Origin: Haemaphysalis longicornis
Taxonomy: Eukaryota > Arthropoda > Arachnida > Ixodida > Ixodidae
Length of the DNA: 64,000 nucleotides
Assembly: GCA_013339765.2 (NCBI GenBank)
Contig: CM023449.1
Span: 39,278,387-39,342,386, forward strand
Direction: 5' to 3'
Positions 10,165-22,345 of the stretch are shown one piece after another (positions within the stretch are counted from its first letter, which is position 1; each line of letters opens with the position of its first letter). Position numbers and translations under genes: made by a program. Below the pieces are notes generated by a model, which ran no database searches, was not told the DNA's origin, and saw only the letters and a program-made list of their open reading frames with translations.

Positions 10165-13100
10165 AGGCCAAGTGCAACGAAAATATACCTGCCCCAAATT
10201 CTGTGTCAACGTGTGGTATATATACAACTAAAGTCTCTTGTGAACTAATTTTAGGCTCCACACACGCGCAGTATTTTTTATTAAAACCGTTTCACAACGC
10301 GCTAATTCAGCCGATGCAGCACCTCGCGGAGCGTCGCCACAACTGGTCGCCACTGCGGCGAACTTACGGATGTGACGTTCCAGCCAGGCCTTGAACAACA
10401 TTGTCTTCAACTTCAATGCCATCATCATCGTCAACTTGCCGCTGGAGGAAGGAAGGATAACACAGTGCATGAAAGGCAGGTTAGTCCGGTTGGCTACCCT
10501 ACACATGGGAAGTGGGGAAGAAGGGATTTAAAGAGAAAGGAAGGGTATTGAAAAGACAGGGAATAGAGCTTGAGGAGCAAGAAGAGAAAATAGACTGGTC
10601 TAAAGTAATCCGCAGCCATCAACTACGGCCTTCCGGGAACGACGCGTGAGCTTCGATGCGCAGAAGATTCGAATAGCGTCTGTGCGGCATATTCCCATCA
10701 CTCACTGTTTTTAAACGGTCCAACCTTCCCGTTCGTCCTGAAAAACAGCTTTTTACACGTTCCGTTGCGAGACTTGTGTGCGCGTAAGTTTAATCAAGGC
10801 CCGACTCGGGACGTCTGCAAACCGTCGAAGTACTCGTTTTCAACAAACAAATCTCACTCTGTATTATCATCATACAAACTCGTCTTGTCGAAATAGACTC
10901 AAGACCACTGACAGCATGTGCCTCTGCTTAAGTAAGCAACAATACGCTACTAATCACCTGAGCCCCGACTGGAAAGATTACTTCTGGTTTTGAAGCGGTT
11001 TTAGAATTAAAAGAAAAGTTGACTAATAGCAAGTACACATTGAATAGTTCCCGTGTACGAAATATTTTCGAAATACATGCAATAGAAGCGGCGCAATGAG
11101 CAAACAAAAGTGGCCCGATGCCCCGCCCCCATCTCGCCGCGCGATGCCGGAAGACCGAAGAGCGCGGGCGAAAACCGGCTGAAAAACGTCATACCTTGAC
11201 TTCCGGCCGTATCGGCCGCCTCGGCCATGCTCTTTTCGCCGTGTTTCCTTGTGAATGATACTTGTTGTGGTTGATAGCACTCATTTGTACAATTTTCGTG
11301 TTCAAAAAGTATGCACGAACGCCAAACGGGATGCTTGATAACATACGGAAGCGACAGCGAAGGTGGCTGTGCTTGATGACAGAGAATATACTACACTACG
11401 TTAAATACTTTGTAAACCACTCCAATGCGGTTTTTTTTTTGATGCGACGTACGTGAATGATCACATTAGATTCTAGATTTAGGAAGGATGGGGTATACTG
11501 CTGTACTTTGGCCGGGGATGTTTCGTTCCATTCCAGAAACCAAGTCACACTTGTTCAGGAAATACTTGTTTCGTTAAACGCGTCGGTTTTCTTTCCCTAT
11601 GGGCTCAGGACAGTGTTCAAAAAACAATTTTTGGCGAAACTAAAACAAGGGGCCAATCCTGATAGAAGTTCTCTCCTGGCTAAGAGGTAAACAGTAGTCC
11701 TACAAAGTAAAAGAACCAAGACAACCAGATTACTTATTTTTCAAGTATACATGTCACGATAAGGTGATGTTTGTCTGGAATTAAAAAAAAAAAACACTCC
11801 GAACCACCACCGTACCATAATTTGTGTTGACTGCGGGGGCCAAATTTTTTGTCCAAGATTCTGTGTGGCTGCATATTATAACCTGGCAAGCACTTGTTGT
11901 CACTGAACCTCAAGTGTGCTCCAGTGATAGTCGGTGATATATACAATGATGATACTAAAAAAATTAGGAACGAAGAGTAAATATACGGCCTCTGTCCGAC
12001 TAGCGTGGTAAATGCTTAAATCTAAAATGCTGAAACAGGCCAACGATTCATTATCACAAACGTTTGGTGATTGTTACCTAAAGTAACGAAACTACAATGT
12101 AACTGCCTTGTCCGACTGGTCTGTTAATTATAACGAGGTGGCCGTAATATTGCAGCAGAATGCACAACGCACAAGCGAAAATCAAGCCCTACTACAGCCA
12201 ATAATGCTGAGCAGGCACCAGTATGGTGCAGTATTTTCAGAATAAATGCATGTGAAGCAGTAAGACGCCACTCATTGAAGTGCAGCTAGCAATCGCGGAG
12301 GCGCCGTAGCGCCGCTGCCGAAATGGCGCGCGCGTGTGAGTCTGTGTACGGGGATGAGTAACGGGGCTGGGGTGGGCGACAACGAACAAAGGAAATGCGG
12401 AAGCAGAGTCTGCTTGTTGGTTTATGCGTGTACCGGCAAGATGTGTCTCGCATATACGTTTACAGCGCATGAACGCTATTTTTTCGCGCAGTGCACGTAC
12501 GTGCTTTTCGCTGGTAGATTGTTTATAAAACGCCCATTAATCTCCGGCATAAATGGTTTTGTGTATAATAAGCGACAGTTAAGGCAGTACCTAATATTAA
12601 CATAATGTATAAATTCCCCCTATGCTGGTTGCCTAATTCAAAAATATTTTGATGGAACCCACTAGTCGACGTCACAGTCACTGCTTTGGGGTTCTCTGTC
12701 GTGTAAAGCAAATTTAAGCTCCAAGATAATTGAACCAACAGCACCGGAAATATATAAAACAAACTTCCAGTCATGTGCGAAAATTAAACTGCAAGCTAAA
12801 TTGCCGCAAAGGCAACCGTGTGATCGTTCGCAATGCTTCCGACAACCCGCGCGGCCGAAGGGTGTCCTCCTTTGACGTCATGACGGGCGCAACCAATCAG
12901 GGGCGTCAAAAGACGAAAAGCGCGCGTCTTTCAAACGGGGCCGCGCTTTTTACAAGATAAATGCCACTTGGACTCATGTACGATACATTTCAATGTGATA
13001 TTCGGAATCAGCGCGCAAGAAACTATATAACTGTTCATCTAACTCAATTTTTTTGGAAAGCGCTTCAGCTTCCCTTTAAGCCGCGAATGAAACAAGCAGA

Positions 13101-13620
13101 ACAGCCGCTAGGCCCAAATGGTTCAATCGTAAGAGGCGTCCACCCCAAAGGTTTGCTGGAAAGCCAACCATCTCGCGAATACTCCGTAGCGGTGTTTCTA
13201 AAACAATAGTATGCCGGGTACCCCTCTCGGGCTAGCAACAGCAGTGGGGGAAACAATGGTAACTTTCAACTAAATTAGCCAACATATTTATTCAATGCCG
13301 GCCTTTTGTGCCTGGCCTTTATGATGAGGCGTGTCATTTTGTCAAGCAATGTGCTCTTGCGGATAAAGTCGCCGATCCTATATGCAGCTGTCTGTGTCTG
13401 GCTTTTTTGCATAGCTGTTGTGTTTTGCAAAAAGTCAACTTTACACTCTCGCTGCGCTGAGAAAATTTAACGAGCAAGGCATGCAGCCACGTTTTTACAA
13501 ACCCAGCGTACTGGGTATGTAAAAACATTTAAAAGTTTCACAGAAAGGCGAAAAGGATGGGGAGAGGGGGCAGCTTCGGAGAAGGCTTTATATACACGTG
13601 AAATGCCTTTGCGGATTTGA
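10165..13620. other. Intergenic DNA without recognisable genes
   Basis: No frame exceeds about 90 codons. A purine-rich strand-asymmetric tract covers about 10505-10595. A TGACGTCA (12873-12880) and a CCAAT box (12893-12897) lie near each other without a gene attached. Nothing else stands out. Confidence 0.4.
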
Positions 13621-14099
13621 GAAGCATTGCTCTCTAGAACTGAAACTAGACATTGTCACGAGATACGTAGGCGGGCAATTCCCCATACTGCTCACGACAG
13701 AAGACGACACGGACGGCGAAGTGGTTGGGTCCTTGAGGGCGCTATGTAATGACCGCCATGTAAATACTGTAAATAGATCGTTCATCATTATTCGTCATGG
13801 TTGGCGTCATCTGTCCTGTCACCACGTTATAACAGAAGGCGACAAAAAATCATACCGCTATTGGCCGCTACGACGACTTTATCACTTCGCCGAGTTTCGT
13901 TTACTTGTAGTAATTAATTCGCAGTGAAATTGTAAACGTCTCAAAATTCCCGCCAGATATCAATGCATGACCATCAACGTAGTGACTATGGTTATAGAAA
14001 ATGGCAGTGAGTATTGTTCTAGCTAAACTATCCCGCAACAGATTATATGGGTAATGACCGCTAAGACGACTCTATGTTTACGGCGAGTTGCGTTTAGTT

Positions 14100-14470
14100 C
14101 TCACAATGAGTTAGTTCTCCATTAAGTTTTTCACCTGAGTGGTACTGTAAGAAAGAAGGGTGAGAACAGTTTTCTGTAACAATACTTTACCCTTAGATAC
14201 CTTTTGGCAGGACATGACATTCTGCAACGCTTACTTCTTCACTGTCTATGCGATAAGCAAATGAAAGTCTGCGCAATAATACAGACATCTTAAGTGCCAG
14301 TTGTCATATACTTTTTGCTAAGAGCGTATTGATAAAACGAGACTAGCAGCGTTTTTTGAACCGTACTCCTTCCGTATATATTTTAGGCTTCCCATGCGTG
14401 ACGGAATAAGGAAATTCTGTAAGCTTATGTAACTTCACTCTAAACTATACTTAGAGGGACAAGCTAATGA
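14100..14470. repeat. Diverged ~190 bp tandem repeat, locus 1
   Basis: Landmarks TTGATAAAAC, CAGC(C)GTTTT, CCGTACTCCTTCCGTAT, TTCTGTAA, CTTCACTGT and AAGCAAATGAAAGT occur in the same order as at 21110-22345. One to two units are recognisable. The block may begin earlier, because 13860-13920 resembles 14050-14110 at a similar period. Confidence 0.55.
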
Positions 14471-14599
14471 AACTGTGAAAGTAGAATTAACGAACATTTT
14501 AACACGAAAATGTTTTATTCCGGGATCCACGAGCATGACACTTATGTCATATTCGTCACGGAAATAACGCCAGTGACGCCAGTACAAGTTTGTCGAACC

Positions 14600-14735
14600 G
14601 GAATTTTTTCGGGTTCGGTTCGGGTTCGGGTTCAAGCCTTTCGGGTTCGGTTCGGGTTCAGTTCCAAAGCACCATTCCGTTCCGGTTCGAACCGGTTCGA
14701 ACCGGTTCAAACAGGTTCAAACGGGTTCGTGGAAA
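14600..14735. repeat. GGTTC-rich low-complexity array, locus 1
   Basis: The array consists of degenerate GGTTCGGGTTC and GGTTCGAACC words. It lies next to a segment (14503-14580) that aligns with 19647-19716 (ACACGAAA.TGTTTT, GTCATATT.GTCACGGAAA). The same pairing of array and flank occurs at 19360. Confidence 0.65.
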
Positions 14736-15290
14736 AAAAGCAGGCGTGTTTTTTCTGTTATTTTTTTGTGCTCGTTTTTCGTTTCCTTATCAAGGCGGCA
14801 TAAAAACAGAGTCATAATGAATGTTTCTTTGTGCAAATATTTTGTCTTGGCCAAACTAAAGCGACCCTGAAACACTTTTTCAACTTTTTTCTAAATCTTG
14901 AGTGCTTGCAGAAAGTAGTCAACCAACACATGCTGTACTTAGATTAGGGGGTCGCAAAGTGCCTCAGCCAAAAATTACTGCTCTCTCCTCATCAGATAAC
15001 TTAGAAATTTGCTTTAAATATTTTTTTCTCCTTCCCGGTCTTGGCGTTCTTCGACCGCTGAATGACGTCATTACAGCGGTGTAGCGGCTATTTGCCGGCT
15101 TTCCTTAAGTTGCAGAATAGAACGCATTTGATAGCCACTTTAAAAAGAAATCCACAAAAGCGAAGCAGAAACGGAAGCTGCATCCGCAGCGAGGACTAAA
15201 TCACGCACTTTTGCTGCGTGCTGGAAATAGCTATAGTTTTCGCAGTGCTTCCAGATGCGCAGAAGAGTGAAAGCGTTTATAGAAAGTGTT

Positions 15291-15653
<363 letters not shown>

Positions 15654-15667
15654 GTTTATCTAGTGTT

Positions 15668-16572
15668 CAATAGCTCCTTTAACTGTACAAGCTACTGCAA
15701 AACATTTTCTATGGTACTGTGAGGAGTATGTGGCGCCCCCCCTCCCCAATTTTCGTTGGCCGCTAAGTTCGGTGGCCCTGTCAGGGTCGGTGGGAAACAT
15801 TGTGCACGGCTGGCGAACAGACACCGACGACCACAGCCGCTCGCGGTCAGTCACCGCCACCACCAGCACGCTGCGGGTCATCACTCGGGTTGAGGGTACT
15901 ACGACCCTCCCACGTTCACGAATGCGGGACAAATCGTGACAGGTAGGTCAACGATTACAACAATAACTGAAGCGAAACAAAAGGTTCGTTGGGCACTTGA
16001 GGCTGCCTATTTGTATGAATGTCAAAGCATTACTCTTTATGGCCGCAAGTTTACCTTTATTAATTTAAGCTCCTTCATTTTCATGATTTATTTTATATTA
16101 TTCTTGGCTCACACAACTGCAATTTTATACACCACAGTTGTTTTCTTGAGGAAACGAAAAATATGGCAGTCGATTACGGTAGTCGCTAAAGCGAAATTTG
16201 AGCACAGCGCGTACTGTAGTCTTGTCGGCGACGGCGCATAGCTGCTGTGCCTTAAGAAGTGATCCTGTCCTCAACAAATGCACGACGGCATGCAGTATAC
16301 TCTGTCGTTATCTCGTAAGGCGTTGCTGCCGTGGAGCATGTCTCGCGTGGTCTGGAAATTTCGCCCTCCCCTCCCACTTTCGCCATACTTTCGTCCTCCG
16401 CTTTTCTGCTCGCTCTATCTTCGGTGGCGTCTTCGTTCTCTCGGTTACAACGAGGCCGACGCTGAGAAACTACGCGAAACCACAGGAGCGGGCGCTTAAG
16501 GGCCGCACTCAAACGCATGGCTCTTCAGAGCCACCGCTGTGCCGCCCTGTGATCCACTCCCTTCGCCGACCA
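15668..16572. other. No supported gene
   Basis: Frames are short and overlap on both strands. GC-rich stretches near 15730-15930 and 16340-16500 have no recognised motif. Confidence 0.35.
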
Positions 16573-16945
16573 GTGACGGGCCGCACATCGTCTCCAAATA
16601 ATGCGTCCTCGCCACAGCCTTCTCGAAGGTGAACATGTACCCTCCTGGCCTGCTGGCAGCGCCCCGGTGCCTCCAGCACCTCCCCCATCGGTGCATCCTA
16701 ACCAGAATCTTCTGGCAATGGGCAGCCTCCCTGCAGGCTGCCTTTTGCCTCGACCTACTAAGCAGACGACCCGTCCGTACGCAATCGTTTTTTGGTAGCT
16801 TTGAGTGTCGCCATGGTGGGGCATTTTGCGTCTCCCCTCGCCACCCCCCCCCCCCCGGCGGCTCGTGACGGGCCGCCCCTCGTCCCCAAATCATGCATCC
16901 TCACCAGAATGTTCTGCCTGGCAGGCAGGCAGGCGGGCAGGTAGT
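16573..16945. repeat. Partial local duplications
   Basis: GTGACGGGCCGC..TCGTC.CCAAAT is found at 16573 and again at 16865. TGCATCCT.ACCAGAAT.TTCTG is found at 16691 and 16893. The right copies are followed by a GGCAGGCAGG run (16919-16941). These are imperfect duplications of unrecognised intergenic sequence. Confidence 0.55.
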
Positions 16946-17026
16946 TTACTGGCAAGCGGGCGGTCCCTTTGGCGGACAGGAGAGCCTACGTGCCCGCCAT
17001 CTTTTTTTTTTGATCCATCAAATGTT

Positions 17027-17064
17027 ACGCACGCACGCACGCACGCACGCACGCTCGCACGCAC
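17027..17064. repeat. (ACGC)n microsatellite
   Basis: About nine ACGC units with one CTCG interruption. Confidence 0.9.
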
Positions 17065-17382
17065 CCCTATTTTCACACAATGAGGCAAAAAAATTTGCAT
17101 TGTAAATAAATCGGTTGGTCTGCTACGCTTTTCATCTACCCCAAGTTCCAACGGCGCTTTAGCTTTAACACGAAATCATTAGCAGTGCTAGAAGTGGAAA
17201 ACAGTCCGGCGTCGGCGTTAATTTCCGACTGCTAAGCGGGGCAGGTGGCATTTTGAAAAATTTTGCTTCTGCTCATCTTTTATCTGCTAACAGAAGTTAG
17301 AAAGAAAGAACTGCTATAAAGGCTCATTGGACGGCGTGTATAGGACGGCATTGGATAGGGAACCACCGCAGATAGGAACTTG

Positions 17383-18231
17383 CTAATGGCCCTTCAGCGA
17401 CCGGTGACAGCGATTGGGCTCTAGGAAAGATGATAGCCAAGTGAAGTCACAAGCGGCAGTAATGATCACTTGTAGAAAATGGAGTTTATATAAATCGAGG
17501 CAAAGGTGCAGAGAGGTGTCCTCATTCGAGGGGGCCGAATCGACAGCCGTTTCCATCAAGAGCAACAGATCTTGCAGGCCGGAGCTGGCCATGGCTGTCT
17601 CCCAAATCTCTATGGAAACGTGTAGGTTGGGTGGATCTACAGTACACTTGTCGCAGCCGCCGCCTATGTGTATGAGGTTCCCAGGCTCTCCACAGAAGCG
17701 ACGAAATGGATAGAGTTGTGTCCCGTCAAAGAGGTGGAGTCTGGTGGTGTGTGGGAAGGTGTATGCCCGCAGGGCGCGGAGTAATCTTTCCTGGTTAATC
17801 GGTAGCGATTCGTGCGGGGAGGAATACGTTCTACGGAAGAGGCTATAGTGCTGAGTAACTTCCTGGTCTGTGACTGCAGGATGCATGCACTCGGGCCCGG
17901 CTTCATCAGCGCTGGCTAATCGGGTCAAATCTCGAGCCACGAGGTTGGTGATCTTGTTTGCGGGGCTGCCAGTATGAGCTGGTGCCCATACAATCGTGAC
18001 TGTCTCGTTGGTTGTCTCCGATTGATCATTGGAAGTGTTGTAACATGCAATCGATCGTTGGCAAAGTTGGGCCACGCCTGCTAAGAGTCTGTTATGAGAG
18101 TTTTGGCGCCGCTTCCTCAGCTTGAAGGGGGCTGTGTTCGGGGGTTGAGATGCTACACCTGTGGGAGGCTGCAGAACGGTATCACAAAGAAAGAGAAGGT
18201 ATTGAAGAATGCTGTCGGACGTCTCTTGCAT
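17383..18231 (-). pseudogene. LINE ORF2 C-terminal fragment (RNase H end plus Cys/His tail)
   Basis: A 282-residue open frame on the minus strand. Around residues 79-108 there is a degraded RNase H C-terminal motif, IVWAPAHTGSPANKITNLVA, matching the family pattern W-x-PAH-x-G-x-x-x-N with a late Ala/Leu helix. Around residues 128-160 comes the Y-x-x-x-RRTY..PH block seen in tick LINE tails, then a Cys/His-rich end (CGEP...HIGGGCDKC). The expected catalytic Asp/Glu residues and the whole reverse transcriptase lie outside the fragment. It is a 5'-truncated LINE (I/Jockey-like in style), probably not translated. Confidence 0.6.
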
Positions 18232-19355
18232 TCAACCAGTTGATCGTTCCTCCTTTTTTTTCTTTCAGTTTAGTTTCTTTTCAACCGTCTCCCCTCATAT
18301 ATATACACGTTTTGAAAACCCTTTGATGAATATAAAATATGCATTAGGCAATTAGTTACTAACTTTAGTGCGAAATGTGAATTTTAATATAGAAACAACA
18401 TAACAGCGCAATACGGGAATAAATAAAGACATTTTATAGCAATCAGGTGGTCGTCACATAACTTTGCGGCTACTTTGTGCTTGACAAAACTTCCTGATTG
18501 GTCCAGAAGGATAACGCTGCAAAATTTCCAGATGCCAAGGACCCCAAAGATATCACGTGTGGTCCGGCCGTCTAATCCGCCTAAACTGACCCGCTAATTC
18601 CAGTAATCCAAATTAATCAACACACCAGTCCAACTGATTCACATTAGCTCATTCACTAACCTAACTAATCCATCCCAGTCTACCCGCTAACCCGCATTAA
18701 TCGACTTTAATCCATCCGCCTCTTAAGTTTAAGGTTGAGGAGATTCAAGATAACATGAAAATGCTATCAAATATCCTTTGAAAGTGGAGATTAGGATCCC
18801 CCATTTTTTATATCTCATGTTCTCTTAGAGCAGTAACCAAAGGACACAACGGCACTGTATACAAGAAAAAGTGACGTTAACTTTGAGAACTACGAGTGTT
18901 TGTGTCTCAGTGCTGTTTGTATATAACTGCCCATTCAAACTAAAATAAGTGGAAGATATGGATTTATTTTTGATGGTGCCCCTGAAGGCCTTTACAAGTG
19001 GACAGGGATGCATACGAATTAACAGCACATTGAAAACTTTACACGATTTTAAACACCCTGCCAGATAGAAACGATGAATAATATTCCATAATATTTTATC
19101 TCGGAATATGCGTTCTAATTTAAGTTATGCAAATGTAAAAGATAATTGGGAGAGAAGGGCAGTACCTAACACAAACTGATAGTATATACGGACAACTTTA
19201 CATTAAATTGAGGGCAATAGTTAGAAGAGAACATGATGGGCCGTGGGAACTGCAGACTATGCAAAATATTCCATGGTGCTGTCTGGCGAGTGGCAAAATA
19301 TCTTCAGACGCAAGGTAGGGTACCGAAATGGAAAACTAGAAATCATATTTTTGAG
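18232..19355. other. No gene seen; includes a G-poor CTAATCC-like stretch
   Basis: The stretch 18580-18725 is almost free of G on the plus strand and is rich in TAATCCA, CTAACC and CTAATCC words. The rest is AT-rich with no recognised feature. Confidence 0.4.
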
Positions 19356-19359
19356 GCCC

Positions 19360-19512
19360 CGGAACCGGTTCGGAACGGTTCCTTCGATTCGTTCCGGTTC
19401 GGGTTCAGTTCCAAAATGGCGTAAAAACTACGGTTCCGGTTCAGTTCCGGTTCCGGGCAAAAATTCGGGTTCGGTTCCGGTTTTCGGTTCGGTTCCGGTT
19501 CCGGTTCGACAC
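19360..19512. repeat. GGTTC-rich low-complexity array, locus 2
   Basis: Degenerate GGTTCCGGTTCGG words extend over about 150 bp. About 135 bp to the right, 19647-19716 matches the flank of the locus 1 array. Its reverse strand encodes a Pro/Glu/Asn run that only reflects the repeat. Confidence 0.65.
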
Positions 19513-20172
19513 CCTGAGTACAACGAAGCAAGCGGCCTGTAAAGGATGCACCCCTCCACACAAGCTCTTCTTGCGGGGAAGCAACCTTTAGTGCCGAAGA
19601 GTACGGTATATTTAGGGTTGTTCGTTTTCGGGTTTTACATTTTGACACGAAAGTGTTTTGTGCCGGTAAAACACCAACATTTCACTTAGGTCATATTAGT
19701 CACGGAAAGGACGCCTGTACAACTTTGCCAAAGCGACCCGCCAGCAGGACGTCGCTCGCCAAGAACGCCCACAAGACAACCGCCGACCCGCAAATCACGC
19801 TCAGCTGTAGATTTCGCTCCACATTTCACTTTTAAGTGTAGAGCACTTTACGAGCTCACCTTGTCGTCTTAGCTCGCTAACGGTAGATGCGACTGCCGGA
19901 ATCAGGCGGTGCAGCGAGATAACGGACCCAAGTAGAGCCTTCTGTACCGGGGTGAGGGAGTCACGCTCAGGCTTCGAAAACCACGCGGTTTAAGTAGTCA
20001 TAACCGTTCAAACCTCGTGAGCCGCTGGCGCTTGTCATACATCTCCCCGTTATTTAGCGCAAAGAAAACTGCAGGTACATTTCAGGCAGAATCTGCGTAT
20101 ATACCCGGCAGCCCCCGCGTTCCCTTAGTTGGGGACGCTCGTTGGGTTGGTTTTTACGATAGTAAGCGAAAA

Positions 20173-20430
20173 AAAGCGGCCGCGCAAGTAAGAAATGGCG
20201 CGTTCCAAATACCGCAGAAAGGCTCCAGCCGCGCAAGAAAAAAAATGGCGTGTTCGAAATGCCGCAGAAGGGCTCCAGCCGGGTAACAAAAGAATGGCGC
20301 GTTCGAAGTCGCAGAAGTGCTCCAGCCACGCAAGAAAAAAATGGCGCGTTCGAAATGACGCAGGAAGGCTCCAGCCGCCCTCGAAAAAAATTACGCGTTC
20401 GAAATAACGCAAAACAGCTCCAGCACACGA
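20173..20430. repeat. ~49 bp minisatellite, five units
   Basis: GCTCCAGCC recurs at 20222, 20272, 20319, 20368 and 20417 (spacing 50, 47, 49, 49). The unit also contains AAAAAAATGGCGCGTTCGAAAT and GCAGAAGG words with small indels. Long overlapping frames on both strands are a consequence of the repeat. Confidence 0.85.
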
Positions 20431-20713
20431 AATTAAAGCAAGCGCAACAATAACAGAACTCCTCCTGGTGTAGTTTGAGGCAGGGGGGCGCGCGAGCACT
20501 GCGAAAGCGGGAAATTTGAAATGCAGCAGTGAGCGGATGACGGCGCTGCAGCCCATTAGGGCGAATGAAGCTCTGGGATTCCGACAGGTTTCACGTTCAG
20601 TGGAACAGCTTTAATTTTTTGTGTTTTACTGATTACCATGACAGAGGAATCAACCAGTTTCTTTTACATAACTCTCTCTAATGTTTTCGCTAAACAAAAG
20701 TTTCAGCTGAACC

Positions 20714-20816
<103 letters not shown>

Positions 20817-20850
20817 TTGCGAGAAGGGCTGTCTTTGGTTGCCGTAGCAA

Positions 20851-21004
20851 ATAGTAAAAATGGGTATAGCTTCTAACAAACTGTTTATTGGTCGACGTTT
20901 CGATCGGATGCCGATCGAAACGTCGAGAAAGGTCTTGAGAAAGATCGGCATCCGATCGAAACGTCGACCAATAAACAGTTTTGTTAGAAGCTATACCCAT
21001 TTTT

Positions 21005-21009
<5 letters not shown>
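20851..21009. mobile_element. Large snapback with hammerhead-like core (Penelope-like pseudo-LTR candidate)
   Basis: Arms 20851-20915 and 20943-21009 are reverse complements over about 65 bp, differing only by short indels in A/T runs, with a 27-nt loop. Inside the right arm, reading plus, a 6-bp stem GATCGG/CCGATC with loop CAT is followed immediately by GAAAC and GTC, as stem II, GAAAC and the cleavage triplet are arranged in minimal hammerhead ribozymes. The preceding CTTGAGAAA replaces the canonical CTGANGA, so the core looks degenerate. Hammerheads in paired pseudo-LTRs are described for Penelope-like retroelements. (TA)n runs border both sides. This could instead be an unrelated MITE with a coincidental GAAAC. 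Confidence 0.5.

Positions 21010-21048
<39 letters not shown>
21008..21048. repeat. (TA)n microsatellite
   Basis: About 20 TA units directly abutting the snapback on its right. Confidence 0.9.
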
Positions 21049-21050
<2 letters not shown>

Positions 21051-21109
21051 TGTAGGTGGCTATTTTGCTTTACTGTGAACGAACTCATATTAGCAAGTAA
21101 ATAAAACTC

Positions 21110-22345
21110 GGGCTAAGAATAGATTAGTTGTAGCGAAAAATTGCCACTTAATTGTTTTTGGACAAGCTTTGATAAAACAAGAATTGCAGGCGTTTTCTGT
21201 AACCATTCATACTCTGCCCGCATTGTTGCCAATTTATTGAACCGTAGACACTAATTCTGTAACGTTACTACTTCACTGTGGAGTTAGCAAGTAAATGAAA
21301 CTGATAGAATTGATACTGTCTTTTTAGGGGCCTGCTGTCTTATAGTCTTTGTTACGAACGGTTTGATAAAACAAGTTGTACAGCCATTTTTTGTTACCAT
21401 ACTTCAGTTTCTCATGCATGACAGCAGTCGGGTATTCCATAACCTTACAGTTTATTCTGAAATACCTTTTAGCGGAAGTAAATAAATTGCGCGTAAAAGG
21501 GGTCCAAAGTCGTCTGGGGAGGTATTGCCATATCTCTTGGGAAGTTTTAATCAAAGAAGATTTACAGCCGTTTGTGTAACACCTGCCGTATAGGACCACA
21601 AATTACGGCAAACTTGAATTACGCAAACTTTACATTTTCACTGTCAATTAAGTGCTTAGTACAAGCAAATGAAGCTTGTGAGGGTAAAGGTGAAGTTGTC
21701 CTGATGGGAATTCGTCTTCACATAATTGTTTTGCGGAAGTTTTGGTAAAACAAGAATTGCAGCCGTTTTGTGTAGCCATATTCTCGCGTGCATACTTACT
21801 TGTTCATTTCTTAACAGCAGACAGAAGTTCTGTAAGATTTAAAACTTCGCTGTGAACTAAATATTCACGGCAAGTAAATGAAACTTGGCGTACCAATTTA
21901 GTCGTATTGTGGGCCACTTTTATATAACTATTTTTGAAATGTTTAGGGGAAGTAAGTCTCAAAGTCGTATTCGTGCATACTCCCTCCGTAGATGGCTGTA
22001 TACTGACAGCAGACGGTAATAATTACTGTAACGCTTACAACCTCATTGGGAACTAGCTAATCACAAGTAAATGAAACTACTAACTGTAGATACATTTTAA
22101 CGCCCAATTGTAACATACTTTATTGCGGAACAGTATCCATAAAGTAAGAGTCACAGCCGTTTTCTGTAACCATTTATACTCCTACCGTATACGGACGGGC
22201 ATATATTGACAGCAGACGAGAAATCTGCAAAGTTCGCGACTTCGCTGTGAACTAATTGACTACGACACGTAAATGAAACTTCTCTTCGGGCCATTTGTCA
22301 CGTATTTTGTTTTTGGCAATGCTTTGATAAAAGGAAAGTTACGAC
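21110..22345. repeat. Diverged ~190-200 bp tandem repeat, locus 2
   Basis: The word TTGATAAAACAAG..T..CAGCCG recurs with variation at about 21169, 21361, 21545, 21738, 22137 and 22322, with a weak unit near 21950. Each unit continues with TTTTCTGTAACCAT, a C-rich ATACTCC.CCGTAT, CAGCAGAC, TTCTGTAA, ACTTC.CTGTGAACTAA and CAAGTAAATGAAACT. Units are heavily mutated, so the array is old. The same unit occurs at 14100-14470. Confidence 0.75.

Noticed and set aside
9713..10231. Overlapping 162-172 codon frames on both strands
   Set aside because: GC-rich TIR-element interior; mutually exclusive frames without motifs.
12873..12900. TGACGTCA and CCAAT boxes as a promoter
   Set aside because: No transcript start, gene or CpG-rich promoter context follows; such words occur by chance.
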